Positions 22,736 through 34,900 of a DNA stretch of 64,000 nucleotides are shown here, one piece after another; position 1 is the first letter of the stretch, and each line of letters begins with the position of its first letter. The stretch covers positions 3,291,501 through 3,355,500 of the forward strand of contig CATNEN010000024.1 in assembly GCA_950097015.1 (NCBI GenBank), given 5' to 3'. The position numbers were made by a program, and so were the translations under genes. The DNA is from Macrostomum hystrix. Its lineage: Eukaryota > Platyhelminthes > Macrostomidae. The notes beneath the pieces are model-generated. The model did not search any database and was not told the DNA's origin. It saw only the letters and a program-made list of their open reading frames with translations.

Positions 22736-23514
22736 ACTGTCTCTTCTCGCTGAAAGTTCCATCTTCCCAGATCGCAAACACTGCTGGCTTGTCAAACAAG
22801 CGATTGTTTCGACGCATCTTTAAAGAGCTCATTTGACGACATCTCGAAGCGGTGACGTTAGGATTAAAATTAGACAATTAAATTGGATCAAAAATTTTCA
22901 CCTTCCGTAACGGCTTGGTTTAAAGCGCATGCGGCATATTCTTCAAGCTCCTTTTGATTTTTTTCTCCGCCCAAGCCAGTTTGACTGCATAGCAAGGCCG
23001 CCAAATAAATGTGAACTAAAAAAGGGTTTCTGTCGGTTTCTTTGGAAACAAACCAGGGCGGCCTTCCAAATAATAGGAAGAGAGGCGAGGAAGGGGCGGA
23101 GTCAGAGAAGGATCGAGACAGGAGTCAAGCCGGTGGACCCGGCCGCCCGCCGCCCCCTCTGAACCTTTTTTCATTTTTATTTCGCAGTTTTCACTCTCCA
23201 ACATCGGGTTAGTCTAGTGCGCAATGAAAAAGTAACCTCCCAATTTTGCTCTGCTTTTTCCTATGTATCTTTGGGCCTGCCTATGGATGTGTCTCTTCAT
23301 TCAGTTTCGAGTATACTTGTCTCCTTCAAATTCCTACCGTCTGGGAATTCACATTCTCTTTCTTTGTACCTGAAAATTAATTTCTGAATAAAAGGTCGGC
23401 CTAAATATTTTCCTTGAAGTCAAAGAATATTTCATTTGAAATGATTACTGACCCGCCACTGCGTCTGATGTACTCACTCAACAAATTAGTCTACTTTACA
23501 CCGGCTAGTTCTGA
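22736..23514. other. Unique sequence, possible bZIP promoter region
   Basis: About 780 bases. A GC-rich patch at 23070-23160 includes GGGGCGGAG (GC-box-like) and would suit a promoter of the minus-strand bZIP gene. No exon can be defended. Confidence 0.35.
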
Positions 23515-26085
23515 CTGGGTCTGTGAGAGTGGCAGGTCTGTGAGTATGTCAGGTCTGTCAGTGAGTGACTGTCAGGTCTGTGAGAGAGTGACTGTCAGGT
23601 CTGTTAGAGAGTGACTGTCAGGTCTGTGAGAGAGTGACTGTCAGGTCTGTTAGAGAGTGACTGTCAGGTCTGTGAGAGAGTGACTGTCAGGTCTGTGAGA
23701 GAGTGACTGTCAGGTCTGTGAGAGAGTGACTGTCAGGTCTGTCAGTGAGTGACTGTCAGGTCTGTGAGAGAGTGACTGTCAGGTCTGTGAGAGAGTGACT
23801 GTCAGGTCTGTCAGTGAGTGACTGTCAGGTCTGTGAGAGAGTGACTGTCAGGTCTGTGAGAGAGTGACTGTCAGGTCTGTGAGAGAGTGACTGTCAGGTC
23901 TGTTAGAGAGTAACAGACAGGTCTGTGAGAGAGTGACTGTCAGATCTGTGAGAGAGTGACTGTCAGGTCTGTCAGTGAGTGACTGTCAGGTCTGTGAGAG
24001 AGTGACTGTCAGGTCTGTGAGAGAGTGACTGTCAGGTCTGTCAGTGAGTGACTGTCAGGTCTGTGAGAGAGTGACTGTCAGGTCTGTGAGAGAGTGACTG
24101 TCAGGTCTGTGAGAGAGTGACTGTCAGGTCTGTGAGAGAGTGACTGTCAGGTCTGTTAGAGAGTGACTGTCAGGTCTGTGAGAGAGTGACTGTCAGGTCT
24201 GTGAGAGAGTGACTGTCAGGTCTGTGAGAGAGTGACTGTCAGGTCTGTCAGTGAGTGACTGTCAGGTCTGTGAGAGAGTGACTGTCAGGTCTGTGAGAGA
24301 GTGACTGTCAGGTCTGTGAGAGAGTGACTGTCAGGTCTGTGAGAGAGTGACTGTCAGGTCTGTGAGAGAGTGACTGTCAGGTCTGTGAGAGAGTGACTGT
24401 CAGGTCTGTGAGAGAGTGACTGTCAGGTCTGTTAGAGAGTGACTGTCAGGTCTGTGAGAGAGTGACTGTCAGGTCTGTTAGAGAGTGACTGTCAGGTCTG
24501 TGAGAGAGTGACTGTCAGGTCTGTGAGAGAGTGACTGTCAGGTCTGTTAGAGAGTGACTGTCAGGTCTGTGAGAGAGTGACTGTCAGGTCCATGTGAGTG
24601 ACTGTCAGGCCTGTGTGAGTGACAGACAGGTCTGTGAGAGAGACAGTCAGGTCTTTGATAGAGTGACAGACAGGTCTGTGAGTGAGTGTCATATCCGTGA
24701 GAGAGTGACTGTCAGGTCTGTGAGAGAGTGACTGTCAGGTCTGTGAGAGAGTGACTGTCAGGTCTGTGAGAGAGTGACTGTCAGGTCTGTTAGAGAGTAA
24801 CAGACAGGTCTGTGAGAGAGTGACTGTCAGATCTGTGAGAGTGACTGTCAGATCTGTGAGAGTGACTGTCAGATCTGTGAGAGTGACTGTCAGATCTGTG
24901 AGAGTGACTGTCAGATCTGTCTGACTGTCAGGTCTGTAAGAGAGACAGTCAGGTCTGTGTGAGTGACTGTCAGGCCTGTGTGAGTGACAGACAGGTCTGT
25001 GAGAGAGACAGTCAGGTCTTTGATAGAGTGACAGACAGGTCTGTGAGTGAGTGTCATATCCGTGAGAGAGTGACTGTCAGGTCTGTGAGAGAGTGACTGT
25101 CAGGTCTGTTAGAGAGTGACTGTCAGGTCTGTTAGAGAGTGACTGTCAGGTCTGTTAGAGAGTGACTGTCAGGTCTGTTAGAGAGTGACTGTCAGGTCTG
25201 TGAGAGAGTGACTGTCAGGTCTGTGAGAGAGTGACTGTCAGGTCTGTTAGAGAGTGACTGTCAGGTCTGTGAGAGAGTGACTGTCAGGTCTGTTAGAGAG
25301 TGACTGTCAGGTCTGTGAGAGAGTGACTGTCAGGTCTGTGAGAGAGTGACTGTCAGGTCTGTTAGAGAGTGACTGTCAGGTCTGTTAGAGAGTGACTGTC
25401 AGGTCTGTGAGAGAGTGACTGTCAGGTCTATGTGAGTGACTGTCAGGCCTGTGTGAGTGACAGACAGGTCTGTGAGAGAGACAGTCAGGTCTTTGATAGA
25501 GTGACAGACAGGTCTGTGAGTGAGTGTCATATCCGTGAGAGAGTGACTGTCAGGTCTGTGAGAGAGTGACTGTCAGGTCTGTGAGAGAGTGACTGTCAGG
25601 TCTGTGAGAGAGTGACTGTCAGGTCTGTTAGAGAGTAACAGACAGGTCTGTGAGAGAGTGACTGTCAGATCTGTGAGAGTGACTGTCAGATCTGTGAGAG
25701 TGACTGTCAGATCTGTGAGAGTGACTGTCAGATCTGTCTGACTGTCAGGTCTGTAAGAGAGACAGTCAGGTCTGTGTGAGTGACTGTCAGGCCTGTGTGA
25801 GTGACAGACAGGTCTGTGAGAGAGACAGTCAGGTCTTTGATAGAGTGACAGACAGGTCTGTGAGTGAGTGTCATATCCGTGAGAGAGTGACTGTCAGGTC
25901 TGTGAGAGAGTGACTGTCAGGTCTGTTAGAGAGTGACTGTCAGGTCTGTTAGAGAGTGACTGTCAGGTCTGTTAGAGAGTGACTGTCAGGTCTGTTAGAG
26001 AGTGACTGTCAGGTCTGTTAGAGAGTGACTGTCAGGTCTGTTAGAGAGTGACTGTTAGGTGTGTTAGAGAGTGACTGTCAGGTTG
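23515..26085 (+). repeat. 23-bp minisatellite with higher-order structure
   Basis: About 2.6 kb of CAGGTCTGTGAGAGAGTGAC plus TGT. A diverged block (GGCCTGTGTGAGTGACAG, CTTTGATAGAGTGACAG, GTCATATCCGTGAGAG) recurs near 24605, 24970, 25445 and 25790, so segments of roughly 350 and 840 bases have been duplicated within the array. Confidence 0.96.
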
Positions 26086-26177
26086 ACAGTTCAAAGTTTA
26101 GCTGAACTAAAATCTGATGGCCTCCTCAAAACAGGCAACTGCAATGATAAACTCGTTCGTAACTAATTGGAATTCAG

Positions 26178-26775
26178 ATGGAAAATACATGGAAACTGCA
26201 TGAAAACGGCATGGAAACTACATGGAAACAGGATGGAAACAGTATGGAAACTGCTTGGAAACTGCATGGAAACTACATGGAAACTGGATGGAAACTACAT
26301 GGAAACTGGATCGAAACAGTATGGCAACTGCTTGGAAACTGCATGGAAACTGCTTGGAAACTGCATAGAAACTGCATAGAAACTGCATGAAAACTAAATG
26401 GAAACAGCATGGAAATTGCAGGGAAACTGCAGGGAAACTGCATGAAAACCGCATAAAAACTGCAGGGAAACTGCATGGAAACTAAATGGAAACAGCATGG
26501 AAACTGCAGGGAAACTGCATGAAAACCGTATAGAAAGTGCATGGAAACTGCATGGTAAGTCCATTGAAACAGTATGGGAAACTGCATGAATACCGCATGG
26601 AAACGGCATAGAAACTACATGGAAACGACATGGAAACAGTCTGGAAAAAGTATGACTTTGCATTAAAACGATATGAAAGCATCATAAAAACAGTTCGGAA
26701 GCCTTATGGAAACGTGTCGAAGTCATTAGGAACCCGTATGGAAAATGAATAGAAACCACCGGAAACTGCATGGAA
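26178..26775 (+). repeat. 11-bp minisatellite (GGAAACTGCAT)
   Basis: About 50 copies of an 11-bp unit (GGAAACTGCAT and variants GGAAACTACAT, GGAAACAGTAT), drifting into decayed copies after about 26600. Each unit has one short A run per helical turn. Confidence 0.92.
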
Positions 26776-27199
26776 ACCGTATATAAACCCTATTAACTTA
26801 GCATTACGAAGGCAGCAATTAATTTCGTAAGAACTAAATTTACCTGCAGCGGTCTCAGTTCCAGTTGTACTTAATCTCAATGGGAAGCAGTGGATCAGGA
26901 TCTGAATATTTTAGTTGCAGCGTTAGAGTATTTCAAAGCTGCATGCTAACTCTTTCATGGTTTAGTTTTTATAGAACAAAACTGCTGCTGATGCTTTTGA
27001 AACCACTTTTTCATTAGCACTGCGACTGCTTTCTCATCTGCCCGGGTGGGGCAGCAGCCAATCAAAGGCAGTACGGAGGGGGGAAGTAAGGCAGAAGTGC
27101 TTTGTTAAAGGTGGAAGGCGGAGTAAAAAGTATGCATGCTGCATGAGGGGCCCCTCATTTGAGACTGCCGTTTTGCCCTGCAGGATTTCCGCTTCCTCC
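26776..27199. other. Unique sequence, nothing recognised
   Basis: About 420 bases between two arrays; CAGCCAATCAAAGGC at 27055-27069 resembles a CCAAT box but no gene follows. Confidence 0.4.
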
Positions 27200-27950
27200 A
27201 CTTTCCGTACAGTCTCCACATCCTCCACTGGATCACCCACCGCATCCTCCACTGCCTCCACAGCATCCTCCACTGTATCATCCATCGCATCTCCCACCGC
27301 ATCCTCCACTGTATCATCCATCGCATCTCCCACCGCATCCTCCACTGTATCATCCACTGTATCATCCACCGCATCTCCCACCGCATCCTCCACTGTATCA
27401 TCCACTGTATCATCCACCGCATCGTCCACCGCATCCTCCACTGTATCATCCATCGCATCTCCCACCGCATCCTCCACTGTATCATCCATCGCATCTCCCA
27501 CCGCATCCTCCACTGTATCATCCACTGTATCATCCACCGCATCTCCCACCGCATCCTCCACTGTATCATCCACTGTATCATCCACCGCATCGTCCACCGC
27601 ATCCTCCACTGTATCATCCATCGCATCTCCCACCGCATCCTCCACTGTATCATCCATCGCATCTCCCACCGCATCCTCCACTGTATCATCCACTGTATCA
27701 TCCACCGCATCGTCCACCGCATCCACCACTGTATCATCCATCGCATCTCCCACCGCATCCTCCACTGTATCATCCACCGCATCGTCCACCGCATCCTCCA
27801 CTGTATCATCCATCGCATCTCCCACCGCATCCTCCACTGTATCATCCAATGTATCATCCACCGCATCCTCCACCGCATCCTCCACTGTATCATCCATCGC
27901 ATCTCCCACCGCATCCTCCACTGTATCATCCATCGCATCTCCCACCGCAT
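27200..27950 (+). repeat. 12-bp minisatellite (GTATCATCCACC family)
   Basis: About 60 units of 12 bp drawn from a small alphabet: GCATCCTCCACT, GTATCATCCACT, GTATCATCCACC, GCATCTCCCACC, GCATCGTCCACC, arranged in repeating phrases. Several frames on both strands are open (DDTVEDAVGDAM on the minus strand), again because the period is divisible by three. It ends exactly where the foldback element starts. Confidence 0.95.
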
Positions 27951-28169
27951 CAAAGTCATGGATTGAACTGTTAAAATAGATAAAATGGTGCGATGGTGGA
28001 AATCAGGAATCAAATTTTCATATTTAAATTTTGCCACCATTAAACATCCCACAATATTGGATTGATTTTCTTTAACTTTACAATTATCTTTATTCAAGAC
28101 AGCATTTTCTTTCTCGTTGTTGTCTGAGAACCAAGAGATCCTGTAGATCAAACTTATTAATTCATAGGC

Positions 28170-29155
28170 ATGATGCATAGTCTAGACCAATCTGTGAGGC
28201 ATAGTCTAGACCAATCTGTGAGGCATAGTCTAGACCAATCTGTGAGGCATAGTCTAGTCTAGACCAATCTGTGAGGCATAGTCTAGACCAATCTGTGAGG
28301 CATAGTCTAGACCAATCTGTGAGGCATAGTCTAGACCAATCTGTGAGGCATAGTCTAGACCAATCTGTGAGGCATAGTCTAGACCAATCTGTGAGGCATA
28401 GTCTAGACCAATCTGTGAGGCATAGTCTAGACCAATCTGTGAGGCATAGTCTAGTCTAGACCAATCTGTGAGGCATAGTCCAGACCAATCTGTGATGCAT
28501 AGTCCAGACCAATCTGTGATGCATAGTCTAGACCAATCTGTGAGGCATAGTCTAGACCAATCTGTGAGGTATAGTCTAGGCCAATCTGTGAGGCATAGTC
28601 TAGGCCAATCTGTGAGGCATAGTCTAGACCAATCTGTGAGGCATAGTCTAGACCAATCTGTGAGGCATAGTCTAGACCAATCTGTGAGGTATAGTCTAGA
28701 CCAATCTGTGAGGCATAGTCTAGACCAATCTGTGAGGCATAGTCTAGGCCAATCTGTGAGGCATAGTCTAGGCCAATCTGTGAGGCATAGTCTAGACCAA
28801 TCTGTGAGGCATAGTCTAGACCAATCTGTGAGGCATAGTCTAGACGAATCTGTGAGGCATAGTCTAGACCAATCTTTGAGGCATAGTCTACACCAATCTT
28901 TGAGGCATAGTCTAGACCAATCTGTGAGGCATAGTCTAGACCAATCTTTGAGGCATAGTCTAGACCAATCTGTGAGGCATAGTCTAGACCAATCTTTGAG
29001 GCATAGTCTAGACCAATCTGTGAGGCATAGTCTAGACCAATCTGTGAGGCATAGTCTAGACCAATCTTTGAGGCATAGTCTAGACCAATCTGTGAGGCAT
29101 AGTCTAGACCAATCTGTGAGGCATAGTCTAGACCAATCTGTGAGGCATAGACTCC
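28170..29155 (+). repeat. 24-bp array, left arm of foldback element
   Basis: About 41 copies of a 24-bp unit, core GCATAGTCTAGACCAATCTG. Variants GGCCAATC, TTTGAGG and short TAGTCTAGTCTAG duplications occur. Both strands are open (RHSLDQSV and YASQIGLD readings), which is a property of the unit. Confidence 0.97.
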
Positions 29156-29156
29156 T

Positions 29157-30004
29157 TCCATAAATTAATTAGCTGCATAAATTTCAGTCAGTGCCTTTTT
29201 TAGGCCAAAAAATGCTTGCGAATGCTTGAGCATCGCAAACATTTGAATAGCTTTTTTCTCAGGAAAAATTATATAAATTTAGTTCATGAACAACCAAATG
29301 AGTTGATTTACACAGGGTCGAAATAGAAAATGTTAATTAATTAACACCAAATCATGAATTTTGACGATGCCATTTGTGTAAGAAAGAATCAGGATATTTG
29401 TATTCTATTTCATTGAAAAGCGCCAAATTTCTTGCACACACAGAATATGTATTATTTCTCTTTAGTTCAGTATCCCAGCAAGCTTGTTAGTCCATTAAAT
29501 ATATGCCCGCGCACTGCTTTAAGATGCATAAGTAGCACTGCAGCCATCGTATTTTGTCCTCAATTGGCGACACAGAAACTGCAAGATTGTTTCACTCTCT
29601 CAGCGACCTCTTTCTGGAGAGAGGGAGAGAGAGCGCAGTTCGACTAGTAAGGTAGACAATTCATCCCGCCGGCCCCTCTAGAGAGTAGAGCATTTAGGTT
29701 CACGTCCCACAGGCTTGCATGTATTAAATCTATACTATATGGTGCAAGTCACTCGTACAGGTGCACCTCCTTGCTAGTTAAATTTGCTACGTAGTTTGCT
29801 GAATATGAAATCGTTTACAGTGAACAATTTTCACGGTCTGAATTCTTAGATTTTTTATTTTGTGCACTTTCTCACACAAAAATTGCATGCTGATGTAATG
29901 TCGGGAAATTTGAAAAATTACTTCTAGCATTTTGGCATTAGAATTCTAGATCCGACATCTCTAGATAGATTGTTTTTATTGACCTTCAGATTCTGGTTAA
30001 TGGA
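29157..30004. other. Spacer of the foldback element
   Basis: Unique AT-rich DNA with no transposase, reverse transcriptase or known gene visible on either strand. Confidence 0.5.
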
Positions 30005-30009
30005 CTTCT

Positions 30010-30715
30010 GGACAATGCCTCACAGATTGGTCTAGACTATGCCTCACAGATTGGTCTAGACTATGCCTCACAGGTTGGTCTAGACTATGCCTCACAGATT
30101 GGTCTAGACTATGCCTCACAGATTGGTCTAGACTATGCCTCACAGGTTGGTCTAGACTATGCCTCACAGATTGGTCTAGACTATGCCTCACAGGTTGGTC
30201 TAGACTATGCCTCACTGATTGGTCTAGACTATGCCTCACAGATTGGTCTAGACTATGCCTCACAGATTGTTCTAGACTATGCCTCACAGATTGGTCTAGA
30301 CTATGCCTCACAGGTTGGTCTAGACTATGCCTCACAGATTGGTCTAGACTATGCCTCACAGATTGGTCTAGACTATGCCTCACAGATTGGTCTAGACTAT
30401 GCCTCACAGGTTGGTCTAGACTATGCCTCACAGGTTGGTCTAGACTATGCCTCACAGATTGGTCTAGACTATGCCTCACAGATTGGTCTAGACTATGCCT
30501 CACAGATTGGTCTAGACTATGCCTCACAGATTGGTCTAGACTATGCCTCAAAGATTGGTGTAGACTATGCCTCAAAGATTGGTCTAGACTATGCTTCACA
30601 GATTGGTCTAGACTATGCCTCACAGATTGGTCTAGACTATGCCTCACAGATTGGTCTAGACTATGCCTCACAGATTGGTCTAGACTATGCCTCACAGATT
30701 GGTCTAGACTATGCA
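30010..30715 (-). repeat. 24-bp array, right arm of foldback element
   Basis: About 29 copies, the reverse complement of the left-arm unit (CAGATTGGTCTAGACTATGC). Most common variant is CAGGTTGG. It is about 280 bp shorter than the left array, so the arms have drifted in copy number but not in the outer sequence. Confidence 0.97.
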
Positions 30716-30938
30716 TCATGCCTATGAATTAATAAGTTTGGTCTACAGGATGTCTTGGTTCTCAGACAACAACGAGAAAGAAAATGCTGTCTTGAATAAA
30801 GATAATTGTAAAGTTAAAGAAAATCAATCCAATATTGTGGGATGTTTAATGGTGGCAAAATTTAAATATGAAAATTTGATTCCTGATTTCCACCATCGCA
30901 CCATTTTATCTATTTTAACAGTTCAATCCATGACTTTG

Positions 30939-31604
30939 CCTTTTCAAGTACTTCATTAACTGCTAAGTAAAATCAATCATGTGTTCTATTTTTAAACCGT
31001 GTAGACAAAAATAATTTGTTTTTTGGAAGAAAAATTTTTTCTGGGGACAGTTTAAATAATGCAAATACTGCAGATATGCATTAATCTGTAACTAAAAAAG
31101 CATGGAAGACAAAATAGGGCATCAATTAATCGAGGCCTTACTGGAATTACTGTGACACAGACAAACAACACAAAAATAATGGGGCTAAAAAACATTAAGC
31201 AATAATGACAACAAAAGAGGCGACACATAATTGATAAAAATTGAGCGAATTTTCAAGGGTTAAAAAACAGCGCCCATGGTGCAGAAAAACTTTAAGTGCG
31301 GCGCATTTTCAAAGTCAGACGAAAAGAGTGGAATCATGATAGGAAATAACTTTGAAGCAGGGAGACAAACATGATATTTTTGCCTGCTGATTCATCAGGC
31401 GCAATGGACACGCATTGTAGTCCACGGAAAGAAATGTGGCATAAAATAATAGTACATTTGAGCCAGGAGTACGGTATTGTTTTAGTATACTTCATTTGCA
31501 ATAGAACTACTCATCAAAAAAGCAAAATACGAGCGTAGTTTGATTTGCTTTTTCAACAGAATGTTTCCCTGCAGTGGAAAGAAGAGGGTTTTTTTAAAAA
31601 GAGA
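30939..31604. other. AT-rich sequence without a recognised gene
   Basis: No repeats or coding signals that I can support. Confidence 0.5.
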
Positions 31605-31830
31605 GGAGTGGAAAGTGGGTACCCACGGGGAGTGAGGTGGGTTGTTTAGAAAAAGAAGCACAAATTTCTACCCGCTGGGAGTGAGGTGGGTTGTTTAGAA
31701 ATAGAAGCACAAACTTCAACCCGCGGGGAGTGAGGTGGGTTGTTTAGAAATAGAAGCACAAACTTCTACCCGCGGGGAGTGAGGTGGGCTGTTTAGAAAT
31801 AGAAGCACTAACTTCTATCCGCGGGGGTGA
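31605..31830 (+). repeat. 49-bp repeat, about 4.5 copies
   Basis: Unit contains GGGGAGTGAGGTGGGTTG and TTTAGAAATAGAAGCAC. The GAGTGAGGTGGG core is shared with the kelch introns at 4593 and 5396. Confidence 0.9.
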
Positions 31831-31933
31831 GCAGGATGGTTCGGAAATAAAGCCCACACACTTCTAGCAGTGAGAAGTGAGATAGATGTATGAATAAAAA
31901 TCTAAAGCCTTTTATCGGCCTAGATAGTCGCAG

Positions 31934-31967
31934 CCAATCAGCGCGCATGAAGAGAATGTGTATAAAA
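31934..31967 (+). promoter_or_regulatory. CCAAT + TATA promoter-like module antisense to GLDC 3' end
   Basis: CCAATCAGCGCGC at 31934-31946 and TATAAAA at 31961-31967 are spaced as in compact, histone-type promoters. A transcript would start near 31990-32000 and run antisense through the last GLDC exon. Sequence-only inference. Confidence 0.35.
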
Positions 31968-31988
31968 ACGCACTTTTCCGCTCGAGTG

Positions 31989-34900
31989 TCACTTGTAGGC
32001 GCTGACTGGCGGGCAGGAGCAGACCAGATGCATGTCGCCGTATTTGTCATCGATGCGAGAGCAGGAAGGCCAGAATTTGTTGTCTGGACGGACGAATGGC
32101 GCCGGGAAGGCGGCCAGTTCTCGAGTGTACGGGTGCGGCCAATGGCTGGCGCAGATCACGGACTGTGGATGGGGTGCATTTCTCAGCGGGTTGTCGTCTT
32201 TGGGCAGCTTGCCATTAACGACGTCATCAATTTCGGCCCGGATGCGGATCAGGGCCTCAACCAGGCGGTCGCATTCCTCACGGCTCTCGGATTCGGTCGG
32301 CTCAATCATCAGCGCGTTTTCAACTGGCCAGGACATGGTCGGACTGTGAAAGCCGTAGTCCATGAGGCGTTTGGCGACGTCAACAGCTTGGATGCCGGAT
32401 TTGCGGAATTCATTCATTGAAATGATAAACTCGTGCGCGCAGAAGCCCGCTTCGTTGCGGTACTCAACCTGGCAAAGGGATATTTCGAGTTTGGGAATTA
32501 AAAAATTTGAGTTCCCAGAAGCTGGGATTTCAGCTTCAGAGTCGAGATTTACTTGTTTTTGTCTATGGTCTTTCCGTATTCGGATGATTTGGCCGTAGAC
32601 AACCATACTTATTTTCATTAAATTTTTCCTAAACAAATTTCTTAACCAGCAGACTTCAGACTCTGAAAGAGGTCGCATTCGGCATAGCGATCAGCAGCCA
32701 ACCTTATAGTGCTTCTCCAATCGCTTCATCATGTAGTTGGCATTCAGGATAGCCACCTCGGATGCCTGGCGCAGGCCCTCGGGTCCCAACATGCGCACGT
32801 AGGCCCAAGGAATCGGCAGGATTGAAGCTGAGCCGTAGGGAGCCGCAGATACTGGCATTGTGGGCAGGTGAGCTAGGTTGCTATGCAGCGAGTGGCCGGG
32901 TAGGAACGGAGCCAGGTGTTTCTTGACACCGATGGGTCCCATGCCGGGGCCGCCGCCGCCGTGCGGAATGGCGAAGGTTTTGTGCAGATTCAGATGGGAG
33001 ACATCGGCGCCGTAGTCGCCGGGACGGCACAGGCCAACCTGGGCGTTCATATTGGCGCCTGGCAGGTAGAAGAGATTGTTTGGCAATCTAGAGCTCATGA
33101 CAATATGCATTAAAAAGCGTTTAGAAATATTTAATTTATAGAAATCGAGAACTAACTTATTTTATTATTAGTCGTATTTATACTTGCTTCTTATGCAACA
33201 AATAGGAGACACGGTGTTTATGTCAGCGATCGGAAGAAAACACAAAAATGCCAGTGTCTACGAGTGAATTTTCACCTTTAAAATATAACCAGACACACAG
33301 ACAGACGCACAGACAGACACAGACAGACACACAGACAGACGCACAGACTGACACAGACAGACGCACAGACTGACACAGACAGACGCACAGACTGACACAG
33401 ACAGAGGCACAGACTGACACAGACAGACGCACGGACAGACCGCACAGCTGAGCTCACCGTCCAGGTAGACCTGGCCGCCGGCCGAGTGCACCACATCGCA
33501 GATTTCACGAATCTCGGGGTCGAACACGCCGTAGGTGCTGGGATAGGTGACCATGATGGCGCCAATCTGATCGCCCAGCCGTTCGGTCAGGTCCAGCAGG
33601 TGGCGCATGTCGATGCTGCCGGTGCGGGTGACATTCACGGCCTCCACCCGCATGCCGGCCATGTGGGCCGAGGCCGGGTTGGTGCCGTGGGCTGACATCG
33701 GGATTAGGCAGATCTTGCGATGACTCTGCCCGATGCTGGCCAGGTAGTGCACGATGGTGCGCAGGCCGGCATACTCGCCCTGGGCAGTGGGCGATTGTGA
33801 TTTTACCAGCATTTTACAATACAGCTTTGGACTCTTTCACGAGATGTCTGAAGTTCGAATCTCAGCCAAAGGGAAACGATTTGCATTTTGAGAAAGGCAC
33901 ATGCACAGGCACACACTCACACAGGTGTGTACATCTGCCATGACTCTCTCATCGTCAGGCAGTGTACACTTCACTGTGCCTTGGTGGTTGGCCCCCAAGG
34001 GCTTAAATTGCACGACAAGCCCCCAAGCCTTCTCTTCGCGGCTGCGCTCCAAATTAATGTGCGAGAGGCAAACGCGTTAGACCGCTCTGCCACTGAACCC
34101 CCGCAAGATGTTAGACGCTAGATAAATTCTTCCGTTCACGCAGCGCCTGGATATTTCGGGTACCCCTGTCCATGGACTGAACAGCTGTACGCAGCCTTTA
34201 GATGCAACAGCTGCGGCCGTGCACTTGTTGTCTGTAAACCTGTCTTACGTCTAATCTGTCTTATCTGTCTTATCTGTCTCACCTGTCTCACCCGTCTCAC
34301 ATGTATCACGTGACTAATCTGTCCCACCTGTCTCACCTGTCCAACCTGTCTCACCTGTCCAACCTGTCTCACCTGTCTCACCTGTCTCATCTGTCTCTAT
34401 TAACGAATGAACTTATAGTAGCTCCAAAAAGCTACTATTACTATCGCACTACTGAAAGTAGCAATAAGTGAATTAAATCGTTGATTCGCACCTGTGCACC
34501 GGAATTCGGCTGCAGCGACACAGCGTCGAAGCCGGTGATCTCGGCTAGCTGCGCCTCCAGCTGCTTGAACAGCGCCCTGTAGCCGCCAGCCTGCTCAGCC
34601 GGAGCAAACGGATGCAGCTGGGCGAACTCAGGCCAGCTGACCGGCACCAGCTCCGTGGTGGCATTGAGTTTCATAGTGCAGCTGCCCAGCGGAATCATTG
34701 AGTGCACCAGCGACAGGTCGCGATTCTCCAATCGTTTCAGGAATCGAACCATGGCTGTCTCGGTGCGATAGGAGTTAAACACCGAATGAGTTAAGTACTC
34801 AGATTGGCGCGCGTGAGGCGAGGCTAGCAATCCTCCGTCTGCAGACAGTTCCTCTGCGAGCTCCGCCATAGTCCGCTTACAGCCCAGGACTCGTAGCAGA

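Larger units (their letters stand above)
27951..30938. mobile_element. Foldback-like element: long inverted repeats with internal tandem arrays
   Basis: Outer arms 27951-28178 and 30711-30938 are inverted copies about 228 bp long; I count two differences (near 28135-28150 / 30740-30755), about 99 percent identity. Inside each arm is a 24-bp tandem array in opposite orientation (28170-29155 and 30010-30715), and between them about 850 bp of unique AT-rich spacer. This layout (unique end, tandem repeats, spacer, mirror image) is that of foldback transposons such as Drosophila FB. Ends read CAAAGTCATGG...CCATGACTTTG. No transposase frame and no clear target duplication are seen. Confidence 0.85.

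Noticed and set aside
28468-29163. RHSLDQSV / YASQIGLD proteins in the foldback arms
   Set aside because: Both strands of the same array are open and the mirrored arm gives the same peptides; no start context or domain.
30711-30959. 82-codon frame starting MHHAYELISL, also present inverted at 28178
   Set aside because: It reflects the near identity of the inverted arms; no homologue recognised, and one copy runs into a minisatellite.
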